Shown piece by piece: positions 35,010 through 44,629 of a stretch of DNA of 48,858 bases. Under the pieces are notes generated by a model. That model was not told the origin of the DNA. It searched no databases and worked only from the letters and a program-made list of their open reading frames with translations. Every line of letters starts with the position of its first letter. Positions within the stretch are counted from its first letter, which is position 1. The translations under genes were made by a program, and so were the position numbers. Source of the stretch: an uncultured Cyclobacteriaceae bacterium (GTDB lineage: Bacteria; Bacteroidota; Bacteroidia; Cytophagales; Cyclobacteriaceae); contig CAJQKV010000031.1 of the NCBI GenBank assembly GCA_905479015.1, positions 1-48,858 on the forward strand. Reading direction: 5' to 3'.

Positions 35010-38000
35010 ATGAAGCAGATATTGTCATTTCTTACAATTTTATTTTTCATTTCCTGCAATACGCCAAGTGAAGAAAGTCACCCACGAGAGGTTTGGGTTT
35101 TCAGATCTGTATTGGATGAAATGCCACGAATGGTCACTGCGGCGCTTGACGAAAAGCTATGGGTAGCCTATGATACGCAAACGGGGCTTTTATACAGAGC
35201 ATGGAGTGGAGACGTTTTGTTTGATGGTGCAGTTTATACTACCGTACATGGACCGCAACCTCAAAGTTTAGGGGCTACCTATTATCAGATGGGGGCATCC
35301 GAATGGATGCTGACCCAAGCGGATGAGATGGTTGATTTTGATCTCCAGTATAAGGGCCATTTGATTAAAAATGAGGAGGTATTTTTTAACTATGAATTCA
35401 TTACTCCAGAAGGCGATAAAATCAAGGTTTCGGAATCACCAAGATATGTCAACCGTGGGACAAGACACGGTCTTAAGAGAATTTTTAATGTTGAAAATAC
35501 GACGGGTTATGAGGTGAAATTAAAAACTTCATTGGGATTATTGTCAAGTGGAGATGATTATGAAACGGATGGTTCTTTTTCCGTGATTGATCAGAACTCC
35601 TACAAGCAACAAGGCTTTCAATTCAGCAGGATAAACGGTATTTTAAGTCTCAATAAACAAGTACTCCACTTGACCACCTATTTTCACGCTGAGGTTGAAA
35701 ATCTTACGGAAACGAGTGATACGGATGAGACTTCTGAGGTTGTAAGTGGGGCATTATTAATTGAAAAGAGTGATTGCGCCGCCTGTCACAATGAAAAAAT
35801 AAGAACCGTGGGGCCGTCTTACTTGGCCATCGCAAAAAAATACAATGATGATCAAGCCGCAATAGATGGATTGGCACAAAAAATAATCAAAGGTGGATCT
35901 GGGGTTTGGGGCGTTGCTTTGATGACTCCGCATCCTGACATCATGCCTGAGGATGCAAAAACCATGGTCAGCTATATCTTGGGTCTTGATGATAAACTTA
36001 GTACACCCTTTGATAAATACACGCTGGGTTTAAAATCTATTCCAGTGAATTTATCTGAAAAATACGAAGGGGATGATGGTCAAGGGTTTTTGGCACATTT
36101 ATATTTAAATTTAGAGAAAGGTGATCCACTTGAAGTCATCAAAAAGTCGACTCCCGTTTTACAGGGTAAGATCAGTAAAATCCATACGTTATCTGAAACG
36201 GATTTTTTAAATTTCCAAGAACACTTTATTATAGAATATAAAGGCTTACTGAACATTGAAAAAGAGAGTAGCTATGACTTCAGACTGATCAGCGACGATG
36301 GTTCTTTGCTTTACATAGATGAGCAGTTGGTTGTAGACAACGGTGGTGATCATGGAACAGAAATTAGGGATGGAGAAATGTTTCTTAAAGCAGGAAAACA
36401 CCCCATTAGATTATTGTTTAATCAAGGGGGGGGAGGGGCTTTGGTTTCACTGCAGTGGTTTGATAGAAATGCGGGAAGCTTTGTACTACTTGATGACCAA
36501 TTTGTGTCTTTTGAATCTAGTGAGTTGCTGGAAACCAAGCCTTATATTGCTCCAGGGGAGTTAAAAAAAGGGATTCCTGGCGATGCGCTTCCTTTAGCCG
36601 GTGTACATCCTGCTTTTGATTTATCTCAAGCGAGACCCAATGATTTTACACCTAAAGTAGGGGGGCTTGATTTTCTTTCAGATGGGCGTATGGTCATTTG
36701 TACTTGGGACTCTTTGGGTTCAGTATTCATATTAGAAAATTGGGATTCGGGTATGCCTGATCAAATCAAAGTGAAGCGAATTGCCGCAGGGCTTGCTGAA
36801 CCCTTGGGATTGAAAGTGGTTGATGAGGAGATCTATGTATTACAAAAACAAGAATTGACCAAGTTGATAGATCATGATGGAGATGAATTAATTGATGAAT
36901 ACCAAACGGTCAGTAATGATTGGAAGGTATCGGCCAATTTTCATGAATTTGCTTTTGGATTGGTCTACCAGGAGGGTTTTTTCTATGGCACGTTGGCAAC
37001 CGCTATCATGCCGGGTGGTGCCAGTGCAAATCCCCAAATCCCCGATCGGGGTAAAGTCTTAAAAATAGATAAAGCAACAGGAAAAGTGGAGTTGATCGCT
37101 ACAGGTTTAAGAACGCCCAATGGCATTGGAGTTGGCAAAGACAATGAAATATTCATCGCAGACAATCAAGGAGATTGGTTACCGGCTAGCAAAATTGTGC
37201 ATGTGCAGCCTGGCGCATTTTATGGTTCAAGGTCGGTTGATTTTGAAGGCACAGCCGGATTGAAAGAAACCTTACCTGTGGTTTGGCTGCCTCAAGATGA
37301 GATTGGTAACTCTCCTAGCACCCCTATTGGCTTAGATGTCGGCCCCTATCAAGGGCAAATGATTCATGGTGAAGTGACCAATGGAGGGATTAAGCGCGTT
37401 TATGTAGAGAAGGTCAACGGCGCTTATCAGGGTGCTTTATTTAGGTTTACACAAGGTTTGGAAGCAGGAGTGAACAGGATATTGTGGGCACCCAATGGCG
37501 ACCTAGTAGTAGGAGGCGTAGGCTCGTCTGGAAATTGGGGCCATATAGGCAAGCTCAGTTATGGACTGCAAAGTCTCTCTTTCAATGGAAATTCTGTATT
37601 TGAAATGTTAAAAGTAAGTGTTCGAAGCGATGGTTTTGAAATTGAGTTTACAGAACCTATCAAGGAAGGGCAAAATGTCAATGCTGAAGATTTTTTGATC
37701 CAGCAATGGCGTTATGAGCCTACCGAAGTGTATGGGGGACCCAAGTTGGATTTAGAGAACTTGGAAGCGAAAGCGTTTCATCTATCACAAGATCGGAAAA
37801 AAATCTTTGTTGAATTACCAGGTATTAAGGAAAATCGGGTGGTTTATTTCAGAATCAATCGTCCTTTTATCAGTGATTTTGATCATTCACTTTGGACCAC
37901 TGAATCTTGGTACACGCTCAACCAAATACCAAAGGACCAACCAGGTTTTAGTACGGACTATCAGGTGATGCACAACGCATTGACTGAGGCCGAACAGTCT

Positions 38001-38633
38001 GCAGGATGGAAATTGCTATTTAATGGCAAAGACCTTAGCGGTTTGCGTAATTACAATTCCGAAGACGTTGGAAGTAAGTGGGATGTCGAGGATGGGACTC
38101 TTCATTTGTCGGCAACGGCAGTGAGGGCCGATAAGATTTATCCCACAGGTGACAATATAGTGGTTACAGATCGCATTTATGAGAATTATGAATTTTATGT
38201 AGAATGGAAAGTAGCCTCATGTGGTAACAGCGGCATTATATACAATGTAATCGAGGACGATCAATACGGAGAAGCTTATTTAACGGGACCTGAAATGCAA
38301 ATTTTAGATAATTCTAGCCATACCGATGGGCAATATTTGGCTCATCGAGCGGGTGATTTGTATGATATGATTCCGGCAGCTTTTGTGACGGCCAATGGGC
38401 CAAATGATTGGAACAGAGTCAGGCTTATTGTTAAAGAGGGTCATGTGGAGCATTGGCTCAATGGTTACAAGCTTTTGGAATTTGATATGTGGGATGATAT
38501 GTGGGATGAAAGAATTAAAAATAGTAAATTTAAAGAAATGCCCGCCTTTGGAACGGGAAGGTCAGGGCACATTGTACTCCAAGACCATAGAGATGAAGTT
38601 TGGTTCCGAAATATCAAAATTAAGACCTTATAA
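35010..38633 (+). CDS. Multidomain lipoprotein: cytochrome c, PA14-like, beta-propeller and 3-keto-glycoside hydrolase-like domains
   Basis: A 1207-residue surface or periplasmic lipoprotein (signal ends FISC, Cys16). In order: a beta-rich N-terminal region (about 25-240); a cytochrome c domain with heme motif CAACH at 256-260 and a later MPEDAK methionine; a PA14-like domain (about 375-500, FRLISDDGSLLYIDEQLVVD); a sorbosone-dehydrogenase-like six-bladed propeller (about 525-860); an Ig-like stretch; and a C-terminal DUF1080 / LamG-like domain from residue about 1000 (WKLLFNGKDLSG). DUF1080 includes 3-keto-disaccharide hydrolases. It probably binds and cleaves oxidised glycosides, with the heme moving electrons. 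The gene abuts the next one with no gap. Confidence 0.85.
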   Translation: MKQILSFLTILFFISCNTPSEESHPREVWVFRSVLDEMPRMVTAALDEKLWVAYDTQTGLLYRAWSGDVLFDGAVYTTVHGPQPQSLGATYYQMGASEWMLTQADEMVDFDLQYKGHLIKNEEVFFNYEFITPEGDKIKVSESPRYVNRGTRHGLKRIFNVENTTGYEVKLKTSLGLLSSGDDYETDGSFSVIDQNSYKQQGFQFSRINGILSLNKQVLHLTTYFHAEVENLTETSDTDETSEVVSGALLIEKSDCAACHNEKIRTVGPSYLAIAKKYNDDQAAIDGLAQKIIKGGSGVWGVALMTPHPDIMPEDAKTMVSYILGLDDKLSTPFDKYTLGLKSIPVNLSEKYEGDDGQGFLAHLYLNLEKGDPLEVIKKSTPVLQGKISKIHTLSETDFLNFQEHFIIEYKGLLNIEKESSYDFRLISDDGSLLYIDEQLVVDNGGDHGTEIRDGEMFLKAGKHPIRLLFNQGGGGALVSLQWFDRNAGSFVLLDDQFVSFESSELLETKPYIAPGELKKGIPGDALPLAGVHPAFDLSQARPNDFTPKVGGLDFLSDGRMVICTWDSLGSVFILENWDSGMPDQIKVKRIAAGLAEPLGLKVVDEEIYVLQKQELTKLIDHDGDELIDEYQTVSNDWKVSANFHEFAFGLVYQEGFFYGTLATAIMPGGASANPQIPDRGKVLKIDKATGKVELIATGLRTPNGIGVGKDNEIFIADNQGDWLPASKIVHVQPGAFYGSRSVDFEGTAGLKETLPVVWLPQDEIGNSPSTPIGLDVGPYQGQMIHGEVTNGGIKRVYVEKVNGAYQGALFRFTQGLEAGVNRILWAPNGDLVVGGVGSSGNWGHIGKLSYGLQSLSFNGNSVFEMLKVSVRSDGFEIEFTEPIKEGQNVNAEDFLIQQWRYEPTEVYGGPKLDLENLEAKAFHLSQDRKKIFVELPGIKENRVVYFRINRPFISDFDHSLWTTESWYTLNQIPKDQPGFSTDYQVMHNALTEAEQSAGWKLLFNGKDLSGLRNYNSEDVGSKWDVEDGTLHLSATAVRADKIYPTGDNIVVTDRIYENYEFYVEWKVASCGNSGIIYNVIEDDQYGEAYLTGPEMQILDNSSHTDGQYLAHRAGDLYDMIPAAFVTANGPNDWNRVRLIVKEGHVEHWLNGYKLLEFDMWDDMWDERIKNSKFKEMPAFGTGRSGHIVLQDHRDEVWFRNIKIKTL

Positions 38634-39473
38634 ATGGACAAAAGATCATTTTTAAAAACTACGTTAACGGCCGCAATGGGACTGGGCACCTTGCCATTAT
38701 TGAGTAGATGCGAATTTAAGGCGAAGCCAAACACGGGTTTGCAATTGTATACACTGCGAGATTTAATGTCGGTAAATCCAAGGAAAACACTCGAGTATGT
38801 CGCCAAAGTAGGCTACAAGGAACTCGAAACAGCAGGTTACAGTGAGGGAAAAATGTATGGGTTGGATCCTTCTGAGTTTCATGGGATCGTCACCGATTTA
38901 GGGATGAAAATGGTAAGCGGTCATATTTCATTTAAAGATTTAAAGTCTGATTGGGGTCGAGTGCTTCAAATGCTGGAAGATACAGGTCAAAAATATGTAG
39001 TGCTTCCTCATTTAGAGGAGAACGAAAGGAACCTTGAGGTATATCATGAGGTGATTGAACTGCTCAATGAGAAGGGTGCAGAGCTGCGTCAGTTAGATAA
39101 AGTGATGGCCTATCACAATCATGCTTTTGAATTCGACAGCATTGGTAGTGTTGTGCCTATGGAGCTGTTGTTGAAGGAAACGGATGCTGAGGTAGTCGAT
39201 TTTGAGTTGGACCTCTATTGGACTGTGAAAGCAGGAGCGTCTGCATTAAATCTTTTTAAGAGATACAAAAATCGTTTTTCTTTATGGCATGTCAAAGATA
39301 TGAATCTGGCAGGAGATTTCACTGAGGTCGGCAATGGAGTGATTGATTTCCAAGAAATATTTGACCAGTCTCAGGTGGCTGGGATGCAACATTTTTTCAT
39401 TGAACAAGACCAATCGGTAGATCCTGAAAAGAGCATTGCGACTTCTTTTAAAAACCTGCAGGGTTTGTTGTGA
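38634..39473 (+). CDS. Exported xylose-isomerase-like TIM barrel protein (Tat-type lipoprotein signal)
   Basis: A 279-residue sugar isomerase/epimerase with a signal KRSFLKTTLTAAMG resembling a Tat motif (one Arg replaced by Lys) and a possible lipobox LLSRC. The barrel keeps MAYHNHAFEF, VDFELDLYWT and LWHVKDMN, with metal residues as in the cytoplasmic relative at 33879. The ATG follows directly on the previous stop, indicating tight coupling. An exported isomerase beside an envelope 3-keto-glycoside hydrolase suggests that part of the pathway works outside the cytoplasm. Confidence 0.85.
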   Translation: MDKRSFLKTTLTAAMGLGTLPLLSRCEFKAKPNTGLQLYTLRDLMSVNPRKTLEYVAKVGYKELETAGYSEGKMYGLDPSEFHGIVTDLGMKMVSGHISFKDLKSDWGRVLQMLEDTGQKYVVLPHLEENERNLEVYHEVIELLNEKGAELRQLDKVMAYHNHAFEFDSIGSVVPMELLLKETDAEVVDFELDLYWTVKAGASALNLFKRYKNRFSLWHVKDMNLAGDFTEVGNGVIDFQEIFDQSQVAGMQHFFIEQDQSVDPEKSIATSFKNLQGLL

Positions 39474-39492
39474 AGATTTGATTTTTTATGAC

Positions 39493-39882
39493 ATGAAAAA
39501 TAAAACGTTAAGTCTTGTTTTATCTGCGACCTTTCTCATTTTTGCCTACTTGAATTTAAATGATCCCGATCCTCTGTTATGGGTCAGTTTGTACGTATTC
39601 ATTGGGGTGATTCACTTATTAGGTTTATTCAAAACCCATTTTCCGTCACCTTTTAATCTTTCCTCAACTTGGCTTAAGTTTTATGTAGTCATATCCTTAA
39701 GTTTGCTAGCATATGGATGCTTTTATATTCCTGATTTAATCATTTGGTTATCGGCATCAGATAAAATGGATCTGGTGGGTAAAATGAAGGCTGAAAAATC
39801 TTATGTTGAAGGGACCCGAGAGCTTGGGGGTCTTCTTATCGCCAGTATGTCTATGGGCTACCAATATCTAAGTCAGAAATAA
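39493..39882 (+). CDS. TMEM220-type small membrane protein
   Basis: A protein of 129 residues from the ATG at 39493, 19 bp after the TIM-barrel gene. Four hydrophobic segments are seen, with the short motif LNDPDPLLW after the first, as in the transmembrane 220 family. The upstream start at 39436 overlaps the previous gene and adds no conserved part, so I reject it. Function is unknown; it may be a passenger of the sugar operon. It ends 23 bp before the metH promoter box. Confidence 0.75.
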   Translation: MKNKTLSLVLSATFLIFAYLNLNDPDPLLWVSLYVFIGVIHLLGLFKTHFPSPFNLSSTWLKFYVVISLSLLAYGCFYIPDLIIWLSASDKMDLVGKMKAEKSYVEGTRELGGLLIASMSMGYQYLSQK

Positions 39883-39905
39883 TTTTTCTTCTTCCGTGGG
39901 TGATC

Positions 39906-39913
39906 TATATTTG
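39906..39913 (+). promoter_or_regulatory. Promoter -7 box of the metH operon
   Basis: TATATTTG is an exact TAnnTTTG match. The predicted transcription start, 5-8 bp downstream, falls at the first base of the riboswitch, so box and RNA support each other. A T-rich stretch stands at the -33 place, without a clean TTTG. Confidence 0.6.
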
Positions 39914-39914
39914 C

Positions 39915-40020
39915 GTTATTATCAAGAAAGGTGGAGGGGTAAGGCCCATTGAAACCTTGGCAACCCCTGTAAAGAAAGGTGCCAAATCCTACTTCAGATA
40001 GTTGAAGAAAGATAACAAAC
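39915..40020 (+). promoter_or_regulatory. SAM-I (S-box) riboswitch upstream of metH
   Basis: The S-box core is intact: AAGAAAGGTGGAGGGG at 39924-39939, GGCCCATTGAAACC at 39943-39956, TTGGCAACCCC at 39957-39967, AGGTGCCAAATCC at 39977-39989 and GAAAGATAA at 40007-40015. P1 is formed by TTATC (39919-39923) with GATAA (40011-40015). There is no terminator after it. TTCTTGAT at 40036-40043 can pair with ATCAAGAA at 39921-39928, the 5' strand of the aptamer, so a switch that exposes or hides the metH start (40060) is plausible. SAM binding would lower methionine synthase output. Confidence 0.92.
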
Positions 40021-40059
40021 GAGGTTTTAACATCCTTCTTGATGATTTAATAGATAGAA

Positions 40060-41058
40060 ATGACGATTCAAGAAGTTATCAAAGAAAGAATATTGATCCT
40101 CGATGGTGCCATGGGCACCATGATTCAGCGGCATGATCTGCAGGAAGAAGATTTCAGAAACGAGGCACTTAAGGACCATACTATTTCTCTCAAAGGGAAC
40201 AATGACTTGTTGTCTCTGACCCGTCCTGACATCATCAAATCAATTCATGAAGCCTATTTAGAAGCGGGAGCTGATATCATAGAAACCAATACCTTCTCAA
40301 GTACGAACATAGCACAAGCGGATTATGGTTTGCAAGAGTGGGTATATAAAATCAATTATGAGTCTGCCCGCATTGCCCGCGCGGCGGCGGATCAATATAC
40401 GGCATTAGACAGCAATCAACCCAGGTTTGTTGCGGGTTCTATTGGCCCTACCAATACGACGGCCTCGTTATCGCCCGATGTCAATGATCCAGGGTTTAGA
40501 GCGGTGACCTTCGACGCATTGAAATTAGCCTTTCGACATCAAATTGAGGCCTTACTGGATGGTGGAGTGGATCTACTTCTTTTTGAAACGATCATCGATA
40601 CCCTAAATGCCAAGGCAGCGCTTTTTGCGGCCGAAGAAGTCAAGGCCGAGCGCAATATTAATACACCGATCATGGTTTCGGGTACGATTACCGATGCCTC
40701 AGGACGGACACTTTCAGGTCAAACCACCGAAGCTTTTTTGATCTCTATTTCACATTGTGAGCTGTTCAGTGTGGGGTTAAATTGTGCTTTTGGTGCCGAA
40801 ATGATGCGACCTTTTTTAAAAATATTATCAGATAAATCTGACTTTATGGTCAGTGCTCATCCCAATGCAGGTCTGCCCAATGAGTTTGGTCAATACGACG
40901 AAACTCCTGAAGAAATGGTAGACCAAATCACCGCCTATTTAGAAGACCATATGGTCAATATCATTGGAGGTTGTTGTGGAACGACCCCTGATCACATTAA
41001 AGCAATAGCCACATTGGCCAAAAATTATAAACCTAGACAAATAGCGTATGCCCATTAA
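40060..41058 (+). CDS. metH: Methionine synthase, homocysteine-binding part (split MetH)
   Basis: A 332-residue protein equal to the first module of cobalamin-dependent methionine synthase. It binds zinc and homocysteine through Cys242 (GLNCAFGAE) and Cys305-Cys306 (IGGCCGTTPDH). The start ILILDGAMGTMIQ matches E. coli MetH near its N-terminus. The methylfolate, B12 and activation modules are in the separate gene at 41511, so both proteins must meet for the reaction. It lies under the SAM-I riboswitch and overlaps the QueF-like gene by 11 bases. Split MetH is known in Bacteroidota. Confidence 0.93.
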   Translation: MTIQEVIKERILILDGAMGTMIQRHDLQEEDFRNEALKDHTISLKGNNDLLSLTRPDIIKSIHEAYLEAGADIIETNTFSSTNIAQADYGLQEWVYKINYESARIARAAADQYTALDSNQPRFVAGSIGPTNTTASLSPDVNDPGFRAVTFDALKLAFRHQIEALLDGGVDLLLFETIIDTLNAKAALFAAEEVKAERNINTPIMVSGTITDASGRTLSGQTTEAFLISISHCELFSVGLNCAFGAEMMRPFLKILSDKSDFMVSAHPNAGLPNEFGQYDETPEEMVDQITAYLEDHMVNIIGGCCGTTPDHIKAIATLAKNYKPRQIAYAH

Positions 41059-41485
41059 ATTACATCAAGCCATCGACAAAAGTATTTTGAAAGCCATTCC
41101 TAATCCGACAAAGGAGGCTTACGAAATTAAAATAAAAATCCCTGAATTTACCTTTTTGGGCGTTCAAGAACAGCCGGATTTCGCTAATGTATACCTTACT
41201 TTTTATCCAAAAGGTAAGGTCATTGAGTTAAAGTCTTTGAAGCAATATGCCTTTCATTTACGTGACATAGTAGTTTCTTATGAGCGTTTAATTAATGTTT
41301 TTTATGACCACCTGATGGAGGTCTATGATCCTGAACGGCTTCGCATTGTGATGAATTGCAATCCAAGAGGGGGCATCAGCTCAAGGTTGACCATAGATTC
41401 TGATTGGGCGACTCGTGGAGGTGAAGAAAAATTTAAGGATTGGTTGCATGGTGGATCTGACGATTCATGGCAAGTTGTAATGTAA
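41048..41485 (+). CDS. QueF-like tunnelling-fold protein lacking the catalytic cysteine
   Basis: A 145-residue protein aligned over its length with type I preQ0 reductase Que[38 protein letters not shown] and NPRGGIS are in order. But the cysteine that binds the nitrile (FTSLCP in B. subtilis) is Gly38, with one residue missing after it, and the histidine of FHE is Tyr78. Asp44 and Glu79 remain. The only cysteine is Cys104, elsewhere. So nitrile reduction by the known mechanism is unlikely, while the purine/pterin pocket may persist. The gene overlaps the MetH N-terminal gene by 11 bases and is 25 bp from the MetH C-terminal gene, under a SAM switch, suggesting a role with MetH or its folate. 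Confidence 0.82.
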   Translation: MPIKLHQAIDKSILKAIPNPTKEAYEIKIKIPEFTFLGVQEQPDFANVYLTFYPKGKVIELKSLKQYAFHLRDIVVSYERLINVFYDHLMEVYDPERLRIVMNCNPRGGISSRLTIDSDWATRGGEEKFKDWLHGGSDDSWQVVM

Positions 41486-41510
41486 TTTTCATAAATCCTT
41501 TTTCCAATAT

Positions 41511-44162
41511 ATGAAACCCTTGATGTTATCGGGCCTTGAGCCGTTAATTGTTACTGCTGAGACCAACTTTGTCAATGTAGGTGAACGTACCAATGTGACT
41601 GGAAGCCTGCGTTTTGCTCGTTTGATTAAGGAGGGAAAATATGATGAGGCGCTAGAAGTAGCCTTGGATCAGGTACGTGGAGGCGCTCAAATTTTGGATG
41701 TCAACATGGATGACGGCATGTTGGATGGTAAAGCGGCGATGGTTAAGTTTTTACATCTGGTCGCTTCTGAACCTGAGATCGCCAGAATACCGATCATGAT
41801 AGATTCGTCCAAATGGGAAATCATCGAAGCAGGTCTGAAATGTGTTCAAGGAAAGGGAGTGGTCAATTCTATTTCACTCAAGGAGGGAGAAAAGATTTTT
41901 ATTGATCAGGCCCGAAAGATCAAGCAATACGGTGCGGCGACGGTCGTGATGGCTTTTGACGAAGACGGTCAGGCTGATACGTACGATCGGCGGATTCAAA
42001 TTTGTGAGCGGGCTTATCGGGTTTTGGTAGACCAGGTCAAATTTCCACCACAGGATATTATATTCGATCCCAATATTTTTCCTGTCGCTACCGGAATTTC
42101 AGAGCACAACAATTACGCCATTGATTTTTTTAAGGCCACAGAATGGATTAAAACTCATCTACCGGGAGCCAAAGTAAGTGGAGGAGTCAGTAATGTTTCT
42201 TTTTCATTTCGAGGCAATAATGTCGTTCGAGAAGCGATGCATTCCTCGTTCTTATTTCATGCCATCAACCATGGAATGGATATGGGGATTTTAAATGCGG
42301 GCTTGGTGGAGATTTATGACTTGATCCCCAATGAATTATTGCTGCATGTGGAAGACGTACTACTCAACAGGCGTGAAGATGCAACTGAAAGATTGGTGGA
42401 TTTTGCCGAAAGCGTCACGGGTACCGGTAAAGTAAAAATCGTTGATGATGAGTGGCGGAAAGGAACGGTAGAAGAAAGATTGGCACATGCCTTGATCAAA
42501 GGCGTCATTGATCATGTATTGGAAGATACCGAAGAAGCCCGACTCAAATATCCAAAACCCCTTCACGTCATAGAGCAGCCCTTGATGGCAGGGATGAATA
42601 CCGTTGGGGATTTGTTTGGCAGTGGTAAAATGTTCTTACCTCAAGTAGTGAAGAGTGCGCGGGTCATGAAGAAAGCGGTCGCTTATCTCTTACCTTATTT
42701 AGAAGCTGATAAGACAGAAAACAACAGCAGCAAGGGAAAAATATTAATGGCTACGGTCAAAGGGGATGTACATGATATTGGCAAAAACATTGTGGGTGTG
42801 GTGCTGGGATGCAATAATTATGACATCATAGATTTGGGTGTGATGGTTCCTGCTCAAAAAATATTGGAAGAAGCTGTAAATCATCAAGTAGACATCATTG
42901 GATTGAGTGGTTTAATCACTCCTTCTTTGGATGAGATGGTGACGGTGGCAGAAGAAATGGAGCGTAAGGGAATGAAAATTCCGTTGCTCATCGGAGGGGC
43001 TACGACTTCAAGAATCCACACTTCAGTAAAAATTGCACCTAAATACAGTGGTCCTACGATTCACGTACTGGATGCTTCAAAATCTGTAGCGGTAGCCTCC
43101 AAACTTTTGGGTGAAGACACAGCCGATTTCAGTGCGTCGATTCGGGCTGAATATGAGGGATTGGCCGTGGACCATCAGAGCAGGCAAGAAGCCAAAACAT
43201 TAATCACGATAGGTGCTGCCAGATCCAATCGAGTAGGGATTGATTGGCAAGAACATGAAGTACTCAAACCTTCTTTTTTGGGGACTAAAAAATTTGAGAG
43301 CTATTCATTGGAGGAAATCAGAAAATACATAGATTGGACGCCTTTTTTCTCGACATGGATGTTGAAGGGAAAATATCCTCAAATTTTTGAAAATGCGATC
43401 GTGGGAAGTGAGGCAAAGACACTTTTCAAAGAGGCCAATGCATTGCTCGATCAAATCATAGCGAAGGGCTCTCTTCAGGCCAATGCAGTCATTGGTTTTT
43501 TTGAAGCACAAGCAGTTCAAGATGATGTTGAGGTCAAAAATAACGCCGTAAATCGGCTTCATTTTCTTCGACAGCAAGGTAAGAAGGGATCTCAAATTCC
43601 TAATATTTCATTGGCAGATTATATTGCCCCTAAATCCTCCGAGAAGGGAGATTATATTGGAGGATTTGCGACGACCGCAGGGATAGGCATTGAAAAATTA
43701 ATAGCTGATTTTGAAGCAGATCATGATGACTACAATGTGATCATGGTAAAAGCGATTGCCGATCGACTGGCTGAAGCCTTTGCAGAATTAATGCATAAGA
43801 AGGTGAGGAAAGAATACTGGGGCTATGCACCAGAAGAAGATTTTGAAAACGCAGCATTGATCAAGGAAAAGTATCAAGGAATCAGACCGGCGCCAGGCTA
43901 TCCCGCGTGCCCTGACCATACCGAGAAAAAAGCACTTTTTGAATTACTACAAGTTGAAGAAAATACAGGGATTACCTTGACAGAATCCTATGCCATGTAT
44001 CCAGCCTCGTCGGTCAGTGGCTTTTATTTCTCGCATCCCAAGGCCCGATATTTTGGTTTGGGAAAAATCGGAGAGGACCAACTGGATGATTATGCAAATA
44101 GGAAGGCAATGGATAAGCAAGAAGCTGAACGTTGGTTGGCACCTGTATTAGGTTATAAATAG
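41511..44162 (+). CDS. metH: Methionine synthase, folate-, B12- and SAM-binding part (split MetH)
   Basis: An 883-residue protein with the remaining three MetH modules. Residues 1 to about 280 are the pterin-binding barrel ([32 protein letters not shown]); about 310-400 the B12 cap; about 405-540 the cobalamin domain with the lower axial His421 in GDVHDIG; and about 560-880 the activation domain with [15 protein letters not shown] at 792 on, where SAM binds for reductive reactivation. With the 332-residue partner the total is 1215, close to E. coli MetH (1227). No metF follows; a weak terminator lies downstream. Confidence 0.94.
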   Translation: MKPLMLSGLEPLIVTAETNFVNVGERTNVTGSLRFARLIKEGKYDEALEVALDQVRGGAQILDVNMDDGMLDGKAAMVKFLHLVASEPEIARIPIMIDSSKWEIIEAGLKCVQGKGVVNSISLKEGEKIFIDQARKIKQYGAATVVMAFDEDGQADTYDRRIQICERAYRVLVDQVKFPPQDIIFDPNIFPVATGISEHNNYAIDFFKATEWIKTHLPGAKVSGGVSNVSFSFRGNNVVREAMHSSFLFHAINHGMDMGILNAGLVEIYDLIPNELLLHVEDVLLNRREDATERLVDFAESVTGTGKVKIVDDEWRKGTVEERLAHALIKGVIDHVLEDTEEARLKYPKPLHVIEQPLMAGMNTVGDLFGSGKMFLPQVVKSARVMKKAVAYLLPYLEADKTENNSSKGKILMATVKGDVHDIGKNIVGVVLGCNNYDIIDLGVMVPAQKILEEAVNHQVDIIGLSGLITPSLDEMVTVAEEMERKGMKIPLLIGGATTSRIHTSVKIAPKYSGPTIHVLDASKSVAVASKLLGEDTADFSASIRAEYEGLAVDHQSRQEAKTLITIGAARSNRVGIDWQEHEVLKPSFLGTKKFESYSLEEIRKYIDWTPFFSTWMLKGKYPQIFENAIVGSEAKTLFKEANALLDQIIAKGSLQANAVIGFFEAQAVQDDVEVKNNAVNRLHFLRQQGKKGSQIPNISLADYIAPKSSEKGDYIGGFATTAGIGIEKLIADFEADHDDYNVIMVKAIADRLAEAFAELMHKKVRKEYWGYAPEEDFENAALIKEKYQGIRPAPGYPACPDHTEKKALFELLQVEENTGITLTESYAMYPASSVSGFYFSHPKARYFGLGKIGEDQLDDYANRKAMDKQEAERWLAPVLGYK

Positions 44163-44170
44163 TCCCTGAC

Positions 44171-44203
44171 TGGGCTGATTCGAAGAAACCCAATTCCTTT
44201 TTT
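44171..44203 (+). terminator. Weak terminator after metH
   Basis: TGGG (44171-44174) can pair with CCCA (44189-44192), followed by ATTCC and six T's at 44198-44203. The stem is short and the loop long, so this is a weak candidate placed where an operon end is expected. Confidence 0.35.
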
Positions 44204-44256
44204 ACTATTTAAATTTTTACTAAAAAATTGGAGGCACCTTGGAGGTAATTGAGATG

Positions 44257-44493
44257 TCAATTCAAGCTATTTTTAAATTCCGTGGGACTGCAATTAGTAA
44301 CTTTCAGGAAAGTTTTATAGAAAGTGGAATAGGAGGAAAAGCCAACAAGTGGTGCTAGGGTATCCATCGTATTCATTTTTAGGTAGCCAGATCTAATCAT
44401 CTCTTGGGCATCAGATATTTGGACTCTTTTTATAAACTCAAAAAAGCCTAATGGAGAATGATATTTGAACACAAAATATAGATGACTTCGGGG
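44257..44493 (-). pseudogene. AraC-family regulator remnant (C-terminal DNA-binding part only)
   Basis: About 79 codons on the minus strand read as an AraC tandem helix-turn-helix: SHLYFVFKYHSPLGFFEFI, then AQEMIRSGYL, LAPLVGFSSYSTFYKTF and NCSPTEFKNSLN. The frame is cut by an in-frame TAA at 44496-44494, before the rest of the helix-turn-helix, and no sensor domain is found upstream. The longest in-frame piece with a usable start opens with GTG at 44472. It is most likely a decayed gene, with a reading-frame scar. Confidence 0.75.
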
Positions 44494-44629
44494 TTATATT
44501 GAGTTATCAGCACGTATGAGTAATGGGAAACTCATCATATACTATGGGGTGGGTAATGAATACAAAATCAAAATAGGTTTTAAACTCCTACCAAAGACTT
44601 CACAAAACAACCCTTCCCTTACCTCCTCT

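Noticed and set aside
38465-38806. 113-codon minus-strand ORF
   Set aside because: It is antisense to the end of the 1207-residue lipoprotein and the exported isomerase, which have clear domains; its own sequence shows no motif.
41048-41485. Calling this gene a working preQ0 reductase QueF
   Set aside because: The catalytic cysteine and histidine are replaced, and the operon is methionine synthase, not queuosine.
43305-43595. 96-codon minus-strand ORF
   Set aside because: Antisense shadow of the MetH activation domain region.
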